Source of the DNA: Ambrosia x helenae
Lineage: Eukaryota; Streptophyta; Magnoliopsida; Asterales; Asteraceae
NCBI GenBank assembly: GCA_030844895.1
Contig: CM061231.1
Location: forward strand, 130,419,023-130,483,022
Direction of reading: 5' to 3'
DNA length: 64,000 nucleotides
A program made the translations under genes and the position numbers. The notes under the pieces are model-generated. The model saw nothing but the letters and a program-made list of their open reading frames with translations, did not search any database and was not told the origin of the DNA. Shown one piece after another: positions 46,435-58,124 of the stretch (position 1 is its first letter; every line of letters starts with the position of its first letter).

Positions 46435-47187
46435 GGTGACCAACGCCGATCAAGCCTAATATTTTTGGATTTCATCCTTTTATTAATTACTACATGATAG
46501 ACAAAGCAAGTACTTGTACATGTAAAAGTTGTTTTCATTAATTAACCAAGTCAATTTACAGATATTACAATTTTGATGTGTTTAATTTCTATACTCTTTA
46601 ATTATTCATTTCTACAGCGAATCCCCCCATTTTATATGCTTTTGCTTTTCATTGTCGTGATTGTACTTAGATTATATTTGAATATTGAGTGTTTGATAAT
46701 CAAGTTTCAAAGAAATTGTTGTATGCAAAGCTAGCAACAATATTATCATCTTTGCTCTCTTCATTTAACTGATGCATTACCTCACTATAGCTATGTAAAA
46801 AAAATAGTTATGACTTATGATATATGGATTTAAAAGTATTCAACTACCAAAATAAATAACAAAATGTATATCGTTGAATATTTGATATAATAATAATAAT
46901 CTTATTTTTATTTTAGATGTGGGGTGTTTATTTTTAGTTGTCAGTTGATTAAAATAAAAGGAAAAGAAAGGGTGGAAACAACTCAACAAGATTTAAAGGA
47001 GGGGAAATTAATATTTAATAAATAGTTGATAAATAATAATTGAGAATTGATTTGATGAAGATATGGTTTTATTTCATGTCTCGATCTTGTCTGGTAAGAT
47101 GGAATATTTTTTATTTGGGAAGATATGGAGTTTGGACACCTTGCATCATATATATCTCTCTCTCATACACTATTGAGCAACGGCATT
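46435..47187. other. 3' flank of response regulator, nothing else seen
   Basis: AT-rich with likely 3' UTR and polyadenylation sequence. No further gene. Confidence 0.5.
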
Positions 47188-47192
47188 CAAAA

Positions 47193-47419
47193 TGCAACAT
47201 TCGGGTCTTCTCACCATCACTATTGTCTACTTTGCCCTGATGATTGCCTATCTAAAGCTTACGGATTTGCTTTTTGGTTGCCTCACTGGAGACTTCCCAG
47301 AATATCATCTACTAACATTAAGCCTCAAAACGCGTTGATAATTTAAGAAGCATTGGATTACATATGAACCAAATATCTCTATTAGCCATGGCCGATGTGA
47401 GATTTTTCAGGGTGTCACA
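47193..47419 (-). mobile_element. Cassandra TRIM solo LTR lacking the 5S core
   Basis: Minus-strand copy starting TGTGACACCC (at 47419) and ending AATGTTGCA (at 47193), with perfect duplication CAAAA (47188-47192, 47420-47424). It aligns along its length with 16141-16424, but about 57 bp covering the 5S box A and most of box C are missing; GGGAAGTC remains. It has therefore lost the internal Pol III promoter. Confidence 0.88.
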
Positions 47420-47424
47420 CAAAA

Positions 47425-48138
47425 TGTAATTTAGCAATGTTAATTAATTAAAAAAGAAATGATTAATTTGTATTACAAGAGTGACCTTATGTTTTGTGGG
47501 GTCTTGCTTAAACCACAAAATTGGGCATCATTAGGGGGGAGTGAGGGTAAACAGAAAAAGGTAGGTATCGACCTTAAAATCAGGATAAGGATAAAGATTT
47601 GAAAGGTGGTTATGTCAAACCTCTCATTTATAACTTTAGTTCACATATAAAAAATCAATAATTAGTGATGGGATTATTGTTTAATGTTTATAGATAGTAA
47701 TGAAATCTGAAACTTGTTAGTTTTGGTTGATGAGTGAAGTGTGTTTGGAGAGTGGTATAAAAAAAATAAAAAGACGTGACCGGACACATAAGGCTTATGG
47801 GTATGGAGACGCCCCCCCTGTCCCTGCTTTTTGCCCCGTCTCTCCTCCAGTACACCGCCCCCTGCCCCGTCCCACTGATGCCCCGTCCCCCACGTCCTTC
47901 TGAGAACGGCAGAGCCTGACCAATCAGATTTTTTTTTTTTTTTTTTTTTTTGAAATAATGTCGTTGTCCAACGGTAATAAAGCAACGGCTGTTTTTTTTT
48001 TAATTATTTATATTTTCAATGTTAACTTTTATAATATAAATACCCCAAATCAACCAAAATCAACCACGTATCTCTACATTTTATACCACATATCTCTACA
48101 TTTTATAAACTAACCACATTTTTATAAAAAAAATCTCT
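47425..48138. other. Spacer; possible end of a Harbinger-type element
   Basis: Contains GGGTATGGAGACG at about 47797-47809, a C-rich stretch, and a T run (about 47932-47951). Similar GGAGACATG words occur at about 49850, past the MYB-like gene, but I could not define clean inverted repeats. Confidence 0.35.
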
Positions 48139-49604
48139 ATGGATCCCTTCCAACAATTCAACCAAAACCCAAATGAAAACCCCACTCACCCTTTCTCGAC
48201 ACCGGGTTACACGCCGGTAGTCGATCCACCCATCTCACAAACCGTTACACCGATGCCGGCGGTAGCCCAAATGCTTCAAAACCCGGTCGCCTTTGCACAG
48301 TTAAACCCGATCGCATATATGCAAATGCAAAGCTATATGCAACAAATTCAAAACTTCCAAAATACCCAACAATTTTCTATACCACCACAACCCATGACAC
48401 CTTTTGAAACATCCCAACCCACTACACCTCTTGGGACATCCCAACCCGCTACACCTCTTGGACCATCTCAACCCGTAGAATCGGAGAATGAAACCGATGA
48501 TGAGATAATTCCCGAAACCCAACCTACGCCACGAACCAAAGGCAAACGCAAAGGAAAACAAAGAGATCCGGGACCGGGACGTGGTAAACCACTAGAGGGA
48601 GCCCCTAGACCATGGTCCGATGTCGAAGAGGAAGCCTTAGCTAAGGCGTATGTCTTTGCTTCAACACGTGCCAACATCGGTAAATTATTTAAATTTATAG
48701 ATGTTTATGTTTTATTTTTTTCGAAATATATATGTGTTTATTTTTTTTCGAAATATATATGTTTATGTTTTATATTGTTGATGTTATTACTTAATTAAAG
48801 GTACCGACCAATCGATATCCCAATTATGGGATGCGGCGAACGAATACTTTCACAAGTTGATGCAAAGCCGCCCGTATCGAAAAAACGACGCTCTTAGCTC
48901 GAAGTGGCGAAAGGTAAATGCGGATTGTGGTAAATTCAATGGAATTTACAACCGTATTAAGTCAAATCCGCCTAGTGGTTGGAACGAGCAAAACATTTTT
49001 GAGGCGGCGTTGAAGAAATATAAAGATGAGACAAATAGATCGTTCTCTATGATACGTGCTTGGCAGGTATTGAAAGATGAACAAAAATGGGGGGGGGGGG
49101 GGGTTCGGAACGAGGTTGAACGGGCGAAAAGAAAAACTAAAGCTAAACAGGGAGGTCGTCTGTTCCAATCGACATTGATATCAACGACGAGCCCGAGTTC
49201 GATGAACCAGAATTCATGGAGGAGCCACGCCCCATAGGTTTATAAATTTATAGTTATTTTTATATATAATTCGTTGCGTTTTCGTTATAGTATAAAAATA
49301 TTTTAATGTTTATTATGTAGGTCGGGACAAAGCTCGAAAAGAGGCGGCGGCCGGGAAGAAAGCGGCAACGGGTAGCTCGAGCGGGAGCGCTTCCAGGCTT
49401 GAAACATTAAGCGCGCAAATGGAAGCATTCAACCAAGCTAACGAAAGAAAAATAAAAATCAAGGAAGATAAGATTAGGTTGATTGACGAATCGAAGGCGG
49501 TGGAAGAGTGGAAGATTATGTCCGCCGATATCTCGAGTTATCCCGAAGACAAACGCGCCGCGTTGAAAAATTTGCAAGACAAGTTGATTAATAAGTGGAA
49601 ATAG
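48139..49604 (+). pseudogene. MYB/SANT-like protein (PIF/Harbinger ORF1 type), frameshifted
   Basis: Three exons: 48139-48679, 48801-49237 and 49321-49604, joined at GT-AG sites. The N terminus is Pro/Gln/Thr-rich with a Lys/Arg patch. The SANT/trihelix domain holds RPWSDVEEEALAKAYV, then across intron 1 WRKVNADCGKFNGIYNRIK and an ETNRSFSMIRAWQVLKDEQKW helix. The last exon is a charged coiled coil (SAQMEAFNQANERKIKIKED) ending NKWK. Exon 2 carries a 12-G run at about 49090-49101 and a frame change near 49150: only another frame (IDIDINDEPEFDEPEF) joins exon 3 correctly. Such proteins assist Harbinger transposase. No transposase gene is present here. Confidence 0.72.
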
Positions 49605-50379
49605 TTTTATATATTTTAGGATATCGTATCTTTTTTTTTCGGTGTGTTCGTTTTTATTTTTAAAATTTATCATGTCTTGTACTTTTTATTTATAATATTT
49701 AGTTTTTAATTTAACATTATTTTATTTATTTGTTAGTTTTATAAAAGTTGTTAAAATTAATTTTTATAAAAAAAAATAATAGTATTTAATGCTTGAGACA
49801 TGGGTTTCTCATGTCTCCACACCCCACCCATGTCTCAAGCATATGGAGACATGACCAAACCTAGGTGGCATCCTATGTGGCATGGAAACATGACACACCC
49901 CATAGCCTAATAAACCTCTTCCCAAATGTTTTTTTGTGTTTGCGGTCCAATACTTGCTGTCAGATTAACTCCACTATACGTTGTCCATGTCCCCCACCCT
50001 CACTAAATGACAACTATCTATTACTCGTTTAAAATTACATAAAACCGAAGCTTGAGAAAAATAGTGGTGGGGCAGACAATCACAAAACTGGATTTTTTTT
50101 TTATCGGTAGGGGCCAGAAGATTAAGTCTATGGTCACTGAGTCTACTAAAATAGTATAACGGGTCATTCTTCGCCACTAATGCCATTCTTCGCCGCTATT
50201 CACATAAAAGTATCCAATTTCTTTTTTACTAAAACGACATGGGATGTAAATGAGCTAACACTGCTTCTAAGGACCAGAGTTGAGGAGTTCTTGAGTCATC
50301 AACTCTATAATGTTATTTGATCCATTGGATATCAACATCTACATGCCTTTTGTTTTGGAAGAACCTAGAGGGGTGGGGG
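49605..50379. other. Non-coding spacer
   Basis: CATGTCTC and GGAGACATG words at 49795-49890 may be a transposon edge. Otherwise no feature seen. Confidence 0.4.
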
Positions 50380-52100
50380 TTACATGGAAAATATTTGATT
50401 TGCTAATATAGGATACACAAAGTGAAGTGATCTAAGGTGGTTTCAATCAATGTCACAAATCCACCATATATTAACTCATTGCATTTTTAATGAAGGTACA
50501 TTTCTCTTTAAGTCAGTAGAGGTAATTATTTCTCTCTCTAAGAAGGTAATGATCACCTTAATCGCTAGTGGAGCCTGGAGGTCACCAAAAAAAGGCCCAC
50601 CAAACAACACAATGTCTTCAATAGCCACTCGGAGGCCATTATCAAGCAAGATGATGCCGCCTCCGTCATAAGAGGTTGACATGTCCGTAAACCAGACAAC
50701 AACTTGGCAACCCCCATACAGGATTGAAGCAGCAAGAGTTCGCTTTATGGGTCCCGCAAGCAAGGCAGGAGTTTCATAAGATCAACTACATACAAGGCTC
50801 TTTGCACTGCAAACCCTTGTATAATACAAACATCTCGACTGACAGCCCCCTAAGAAGTTTCACGCCTTTCTCTGGTCTACCAATCTCACTAGCGAAAAGC
50901 TCGTCTCTAACCTTCACCCCATCGCATGTCGGCAAAAAAACCTTTGTTTTCTTAATATTAAGTCCAAAGTCCTATCATCCAGGTATCAAGCATGAAAAGG
51001 GCTATTACAGTTCCCCTATATCTGGAGGACTAAAGGGTGCAAGACAAGAGGGAACATAAGAGGCCCCATGGGGTTCCCTTGCTGGACTCCTGTAGAAGCC
51101 CCTTTGCAGTTATTGCTCACGTACAACTTAGTTGGCTGAGCGTAAAGGAACTGAACCTACAAATAGATGGACGTGCAACGTAGGTTGACTTATCGAATAA
51201 AAGATGTTCGGCCCCAAAATTGAAAGCGTTAGAGAAGTCAACTGTAAGCACAGCCAAGGAACTGTCTGAATTAAGAAACATGTTCGCACTGTGAAACATC
51301 GTCTCGGCCCCATTAGGAGTCCCCACACCAAAATGATAATTCCTCGGGTATTTAGCCATATCCTTCCCTACTTTCTTCATGGCCACATTGGAAACCAGCC
51401 TTTGCCAGATAGCCCCCACTGCAATAGAGCGAATCCCATTATCCGACTTCAACAACAGGGCTGAAGGGATAAACTCTGCTAACATCTTAGGGCACAACCT
51501 CCAAGCCATAAGTTGACAACCTTAGTGATGGCTGAGAGCAGGCATGAGGAAGTCGACGACCAATCCCCGTTGAGAGCGTCCAACAAGTGTTAAGCCTGCA
51601 ACCCATCTCCCCCACAGTAAGTCTCTTTGGGAAAGGTTTGGATATATCTGAACATGAGTCTCCATCTACAATAAGGGAAGGTTGGTTGGTGGGAGTCATA
51701 GGTAGAGCGGGACCATCGGATGTTTATCAATAAAGGCGTTCATTGTAGACTCCCCAAGAGGAGCAACCCCATTGAAACACAACACCTTGACTGCAGCTGT
51801 GAAATGACCATCACTAACTTTTCGGAGGCATTGGTTAGTGTTGTGGCTCCTTTCAGTACCCCCCCCCAATCCTGCTTTTTCCTTAACCAGATAGCTTTCC
51901 CCATGTTATGGAAAAGAGAAGGAACCAAATCCGCAACCCAAACCCATTTTTCCCCACCACGAGGGCTTGCTGGGCTAGAACACTAGAGATATTTTCTATT
52001 CCTAGACCTACACTCTTGCCTCGTAGACGGTTTGACTACCTCCAACGTGCATCGAGGCAGAGTCGAAGAAAATTCAAAGGAATCTATGACTAGTTATCGG
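50380..52100 (-). pseudogene. Non-LTR reverse transcriptase relic
   Basis: Read right to left: degenerate N-terminal sequence to about 51520, then SDNGIRSIAVGAIWQRLVSN (finger region). TVDFSNAFN (motif A, catalytic Asp) lies near 51230 and GVQQGNPMGPLMFPLVLHPL (motif B) near 51090-51030. YLDD (motif C) is at about 50974-50985, then a thumb-like remnant to 50450. Several stops and frame changes break it. Motifs match plant RT proteins of the kind whose C-terminal part is seen at 18490-19095. A specific clade (RTE-like) is a guess. Confidence 0.72.
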
Positions 52101-52229
52101 CTATTGATCATCCAGTAACCGACATCCATAAAACACAATGGTTCTTGTGTGATCTTGGCTCCTCTTTTGAAAACTTCTCCATTGTTATCCATACTAACTT
52201 AGAAGTTCTTGCTTTCTGAGACTTGGTGA

Positions 52230-52797
52230 CTAAGGTTGAAAGCAATGAGCAACTTTACTCACCCTTAGGCCTTAACACCCCCCCCCCCACCCCCACCAGC
52301 CCCTGTTGTTGCTTTCCCAACCAATCAAATTCTAATCTGGTTCCATGGCTCAGGTTCCTCGACACTAAATCTCATTCTTCCTCCTGTAGCTCTCAATATC
52401 TCTTATGGTCCTCGCAAACCGCCCCTATTGCCATTTATGTAGAACTATCGGGCATTATGCAAACAAATGTTAGTGTTTATCATCCTTTGAATTTGCTTTC
52501 AATACCGATGCGAACATTGCTCAAGCCTTTCAAAACTCAGTGCCATGTTACCACTGCTGACCCGGATTAGGTAGGCGACGCCGGTGCCATTGTTATATGG
52601 CTGATTTCCCTAGTAATCTTCATTCCACCACTCCTTATAAGGGTAACTCTGGAGTGGCTTTTGGTAATGGCCATTCCTTACCCATTTCTTACACAGGACG
52701 ATATTCATTAAACAAACATCTATTTCAAGAAAATGTCTTGGTTGTTCCTAATTTAACCAAATTAACAAATGATTATCTCGTTGATGTCTTATTTTAA
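52230..52797 (+). pseudogene. Copia gag-protease fragment
   Basis: A degraded zinc knuckle (CHLCRTIGHYANKC in one frame near 52430-52475) precedes a damaged protease region (VGDAGA) and NGHSLPISYTGRYSL, typical of the segment between protease and integrase in Copia. It ends abruptly at a stop near 52795. Sequence lineage differs from both full-length Copia elements here. Confidence 0.65.
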
Positions 52798-53689
52798 TTA
52801 ACCTCGTGCTAATCCTAACCCAACTCAAACACTAATTAAACAATTAATTAAAAGCAGTTAATTTTTTTTAATAGCAAATTTTTATACCAATACGCCTTTG
52901 GCGGGTCTCGAACCCTTGACTTCAAGGGGAGCAACACCTTAACTCCAATGACTTTACCAAATGAACCCAACCCCGACTTTAAAACAATTAGATAAACCTA
53001 CAAGTTAAACCGATAATTCAAAATACTTAAATAAATACACCACACAATATTTATTTCCAACTAACTTGAATTTTCTTTAACTAATATAAACTTTCTAGAT
53101 AATTCTTCAAATTAAAAAAAAATGATTTCTTTGGCTCATTGTTTTTACATGCAGGCAAATTACAGTTGAGGATTTCTGTTTCAACAGTATGTAATGTATG
53201 TATGCTTTAGGACTTTTGTATGTACTTAGAAAAATTATTGACTGATTTATTTCAGCAGCCCAGCCCAAACCAGCAGTAAGGAGCCCAACTACCAGCAGAA
53301 CCGGACCTATGAGACTGGTTGATCTTCTTGACTCTGGTTTGGTTCCAGGTCCGTTGCTGTGGGTCCTAACCTAATGTCTCACTAAGAAAGCAATGATCAC
53401 AATAATGTCTCTAAGGGGGACGGGGCGCCTACCGAATTGTCCACGGGTACTAACTACCAGCACGGTAACACCGCCGCCACCCACGCTAGTAGTGGTTCCG
53501 TGGACCGTTTTGCTGGTTATGTTTACCATGCTGGTACCGTTTGTTTTGTTAGTTTTTATAAAATACAAAATTTTCAATTTACAGTGTTTTTTAATTTTAC
53601 AGTCTGTTTCATATGTTTACCGTTTAAATAAATAAAAGACATTTCATTAAAACATAAAAATAAAAAATACATAAAACAAAGAAAAATAA
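52798..53689. other. Spacer with an isolated tRNA-like module and CGGT-rich stretch
   Basis: No gene. Holds the minus-strand tRNA-like unit at 52900-52965 and, from 53400, scattered ACCGTTT words that continue on the far side of the next relic. Confidence 0.45.
52900..52965 (-). other. Isolated tRNA-like module
   Basis: On the minus strand a box A-like TTTGGTAAAGTCATTGG is followed by AGGGTTCGAGACCCG, a full box B (GGTTCGANNCC). There is no clear terminator T-run and no paired acceptor stem. It may be a SINE head or part of a lost LTR. Confidence 0.45.
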
Positions 53690-54069
53690 ACTTAAGGTTG
53701 GCGCAACAAGCGCCATGCCTCGACATTGTCGAATTCTTGGCCGTATCGAGCCTCATACTCATAGTTTGTGAAGCCGATAGCCAACTTGTCATCGATGTCC
53801 GGATCGTCCCTCATCGTTTGCTCGTAGAGGGTGGTCCACCTCGCACACTTGATATTGAGGTCCTCCTACTTGACTTGGAGGTCTCAGATGGTCTTGATGG
53901 TGTTGGTGCCCATGTGTTGGATGAAGCCGCTAAACACGTGAGCTCAAAACACATCAGGAGGGTAGTCTTCGCCTTCGTCCCCCCGTAGTTCTTGAATTTC
54001 GGGGTCGTTTGTGGCGTCCTTGTGGCAAACCACAAGGGCCATTTCTTCCTCTTCAGTCCACGGATTCAT
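53690..54069 (-). pseudogene. Second MYB/SANT-like relic
   Basis: Starts at ATG 54069 with MNPWTEEEEMALVVCHKDA, a SANT helix 1 pattern. Further blocks are CARWTTLYEQTMR and IGFTNYEYEARYGQEFDNVE, ending in VEAWRLLR. Three in-frame stops lie near 53940, 53885 and 53870. Spacing suits the Harbinger-associated MYB-like family. Confidence 0.5.
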
Positions 54070-54974
54070 TTTTTGTGTGTTTAGTTTTTAAACCGTGGTA
54101 AATTATGGCTTTTAACCCCACGGTTTGATCACTTTATATACAACGACGGTGGCACTGTTAAATTTAATTTACTGACCGTTTAGTTGACTCAATTCAAATT
54201 ACTCGACGGTTTCCAAGATAAACAATTAAATTTAGCTGACCGTTTGGTGGGATGGTTGAAATAGTAGAAATAAATGTAAAAAACCGTGTAAAAATATAAA
54301 AAATAAAAAGTTTGGGTATTTAAATGAAAATAAATAATAGAATCAATGGAGTGTTGCCTACAAAAACGTGTTTCAGTGAAGTAAATAAGTGAATGATTTG
54401 GCAAAGCAGGATTGGTTAAAATCAGTGAAAAAAAACTTTTATCCTACATGCACCCCTTGCGCCCTAATACCATAGAGATCACATACGCTAGCTTCTCCCT
54501 TGTTACATATTAGAAGGGATCACCAATAATCGATCAATGTTTACCTGTAAGTCTATCTTCTCGCTAATCTAGGTAGTGGTTAGGTACTTAAGTATTTAGA
54601 TGATAATCATCCCCCACAGCTTACACATATAAAATTAAAGTTTTTGCATAAACTAGTGTAGTTAAAAAAAATATTTATATTTTTTGATACTTTGAAAAAT
54701 ATTTACCAAATTGGTTAGTTTTCTTTATCTTATTTAATTTTTGAAAATTTGTTTCTCTCTCCTAATCTAATCGGATAAATACTAAATTAATGATACCTAA
54801 ATAAAAAAGAGGCTCAATAAAAAATTAGTATTGTTATTCAATAATGCTACGTTTATAAATTGTTATAATATTTATTTCTGGTGTTTTTGTAAATTAGAGT
54901 TTAATATAATAATGTTTTTTAATTAATATATCTCAATTTTTAATTTGTAGTCAAGATACTTCAACTTTTAGAAC
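54070..54974. other. AT-rich spacer with ACCGTTT words
   Basis: AAACCGTG, GACCGTTTAG, GACGGTTTCC and GACCGTTTGG occur within 54085-54250, probably subterminal repeats of the element carrying the MYB-like relic. The rest has no feature. Confidence 0.45.
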
Positions 54975-55450
54975 TTAAACGAGCTAGCTCGACTCAACTC
55001 GTTTTTTTGGTCGAGTTGAAAAGCTGAGCTCGAGCTCGGCTCGTAAATGTTTGAGCCGGGCTCGAGCTTGTTCGAGCCAGCTTGTTATTTTTTTAAAATA
55101 TTTATAAAATAAAAAACAAAAAATAAATAAAAATAAAAATAAAATTACACATATACATGTATTTTTTTTATTTTTCTAATATTTTAATGAATGAAAGGCA
55201 TACTAAAAGTATTATTTGTATAATTTGTGTTTTTGTTCTATTATTTTTCATATTTTATTGATTAATTCAAAGTATTTTTTAAGTATATAAAAGATGTTTA
55301 TCGAGCCACGAACCGAGCCACCAAGCCGAGCCACGAGCCAAGACCCCTAGCTTGAGCTCGGCCCACTTTGTAATCGAGCCGGCTCGGCTCTGCTCGATAA
55401 CAAAATGAGCTTTTTTCGAGCGAGTTGCGAGCCGCGAGCATTTTGTACAC
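54975..55450. mobile_element. Second GAGCCGAGC-rich MITE-like sequence
   Basis: Like 1562-2030 it has CTCGAGCTCGGCTCG-type words at both ends (54976-55080 and 55300-55440) around an AT-rich core, and ends near TGTACACCCT. Left terminus is degraded; no target duplication found. Confidence 0.5.
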
Positions 55451-56197
55451 CCTATCAATATATAACTATTATCCTCTCTATATCTATATCTATACTACTA
55501 TATAGTGTATTCTAAATGGACAACAAGGTAATTTAACTTCATTATAGAAGGACATCATTGTAATTTACATCAAATCATTAATACATTATTTAATATAAAC
55601 TTCTAATTAATTAATACTTTATTTAATCTATATCTATATATCTATATCTATATATATATATAATAAACCAAAGTATTTTTGATGACATGTCATAATATTA
55701 TGTAATCTCTCTTTTGAGAGATGCCACATAGGATGTGATGTGGCAACTTTAAACCAATTAAAAAAAAGAAATAAATATGGTTTAAATATGATTTAACATA
55801 ATCTATTAAATACCTAATCTACTAAATGTAATTATTAAAACTTTATTATTTTCTCTCTCATGTTTCCTCTCATAACTTTTAAACGTTAATATCTTTTATA
55901 TACAAGATTTTTTAAAGAAAAAATTACACCAAATTAACGAGCGTTTTATTATCTTTCCAACAAGTACCATAGTGCTATATAAAAAACGGAGAAAAAAAAA
56001 CGACTATTTTTTATAACCCGACAGGTATTGTGTCAGGTTTGGAATTAGTTTAAAAAAAATTGTGGGTTTGGGTCGGGCCTGGGATTAGGTGATACCCGAC
56101 CCAATTACCCTTTTTTATATTAGAATATGATAACTTATGGCAGAGATTTGTTTAGTATAATAATAATAATAATAATATAAATAATAATAATAATAAT
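55451..56197. other. AT-rich spacer with (TAA)n
   Basis: TATCTA repeats at 55480-55660, a GGGTCGGG-type low-complexity stretch near 56060-56110, and (TAA)n from about 56157 up to the Gypsy LTR, which seems to have inserted in this microsatellite. Confidence 0.5.
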
Positions 56198-56293
56198 TGT
56201 AACATTTCACATTAAATGATTGTACGTTACGACACGTTTTATTATTATTTTTGGTAATATTTAGAACCCTAATACAATGATAAATATTCATAC

Positions 56294-56328
<35 letters not shown>

Positions 56329-56332
56329 AAGG

Positions 56333-56366
<34 letters not shown>

Positions 56367-56532
56367 TACCTTTTGTTTAAAAAAAAAATAATAAGAAGTG
56401 TGGTTAAAACAAACTTAGCCCACCTCTTCCTTTAACCTTTTGGAGCCCATACAAACACCCAGCCCAAGGTCTAAACCCGGCCCAAGACCCCCTCTCCCCT
56501 TCCTTCCTTCATTGTTTTTAAAAAGAAAAAAA

Positions 56533-56608
56533 CGGGTGTCCTTGCTGAGTTTCGAACCCGCGCCAAGCCTGACCTCAACACACCAACAAACCACTTGAGC
56601 CACATCCC
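56533..56608 (-). other. Antisense tRNA-like module in LTR A
   Basis: On the minus strand box A TGGCTCAAGTGG (consensus) is followed about 35 nt on by GGGTTCGAAACTC (box B with end mismatches), then TTTTTTTCTTTT at 56521-56532. Confidence 0.6.
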
Positions 56609-57198
56609 ATTTCGTGATTTATCACGGTTATAATTATATATAAGGTATTTGTTTACTGCTGCTGCTAAATCGCTGCACTGATGTGCCGCTCGCAATCAAC
56701 ACCAAGGCCACCAATTTGTCAATTATTCACACATACATGGTAAGTTTCGTGATTACCGGCCTAACCTTCATCTAATACACGTATAATTTCAATCAAATTG
56801 ACCAAATTTAACTATTAAACGCGTCAAACATTAACAACGGGTCAAACTTTCCAATTAAACAACCTAGACATCCACACTATAAATTGATGTTCTGCGAGCC
56901 TTCACAACTCTCCATTTATCCTTTCTCAACCTCCAATCTTCTTTATTTCACTCTGTTTATCATTTCACAATCGTTGTTTGACTTTTGAGCTTGACCGAGC
57001 AATCGAGATCAAAACAACATTGTAAGTCTAATAATTTCTATGGGTTTTGATCATCGGCATTCACACATCAAAAACCCTAAGATTAATCAGGTTATTGATG
57101 TGTGAATCGCTTGATTGGAAAAGCTAGGGTTCGTGGATGTTAATTTGGGGATAACTCGTTCTGTATCGTTTATTTATATTAATCAACACAGAATAAAT

Positions 57199-57290
57199 CA
57201 CAACCACTGGCCTAGGCCAAGTGGTTGTGACTGATGCCTATAACCTCAGCCACCCGGGTTCGAGTCCCGGCTATGGCTCCCATTTTTTTT
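57199..57290 (+). other. Sense tRNA-like module in LTR A
   Basis: A near-perfect 31-nt palindrome (57199-57229) holds box A-like TAGGCCAAGTGG. T-arm CCGGGTTCGAGTCCCGG is perfect, followed by CTATGGCTCCCA, which resembles a tRNA 3' end, and eight T. No matching acceptor 5' strand is visible. Confidence 0.62.
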
Positions 57291-58124
57291 GCATTATTTT
57301 CATCTTTTAAACAAAACAAATTATATATATATATATTACATTTAATCTTGTAAATTCATTTTTAATTATTAAAACCTTTTTATAAATTCTAAAAAAATTA
57401 TTTTTAACAAATCTGATGTAAAAGTTTTATCTACAATTTTTAGTTTTCTGAAATTCATTTATTTAATATTTATAATAATTAAATCAATTTTATGCTATTA
57501 TATTTATAAAAATCCATTAAAATATCAAAACAATTTTATAAATTTCCACAAAAATTATCCTGAGTTTGTACAATGATAAACTTTACTGAAATGATTTTTA
57601 ATTCTGAAAAATCATTTATTTTATATTTTAATCAATTTTTGTTAGTTTTAACCATAATTAAATCATAATAAATTCAATTTTTATTATTCTTGCACCAAAA
57701 TTTTATACAATTTATTTCTGAATATTTAGAACAGAAATATAATTTTTAAAATAATAATTCTTTAATTTTAGTATTTTTAAATATTAAAGTTTAATTTTGG
57801 CACTTTGTAATAAATAGATTTAATAATCTATTTTAAAGAAAATAATTTTATAAAAATTATTTTTACACTTCAAACACATTATTGTGAACATCTTAAATTC
57901 AAATTTTATAAAAAGACTTTCAATTATTTAATTATCAAATTTCCCTTTATTTAATTAACATTTTATTATAAATTCAACAATTTGATATCCCCAAATCGAA
58001 ACCCTAGAATATACTTGTAGACTAGATAGACTTAGACTTATTTGTTGCCTTATACATAGGGTAATACTTGGCAAGCTATTAGGCTACACTCATACAAATT
58101 CTCAATACCTAATACTATACCAAG

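Noticed and set aside
46076..46459. Separate proline-rich gene overlapping the response regulator
   Set aside because: Frames over the minisatellite are open on both strands because of the repeat; only the exon 3 frame joins the receiver domain.
47797..49900. Complete Harbinger element around the MYB-like gene
   Set aside because: GGAGAC-type words occur on both sides, but no matching terminal repeats or 3-bp target duplication could be fixed.
57199..57290. A genuine tRNA gene
   Set aside because: The T-arm is perfect but no acceptor stem or anticodon arm can be drawn, and copies sit at the same place in LTRs.
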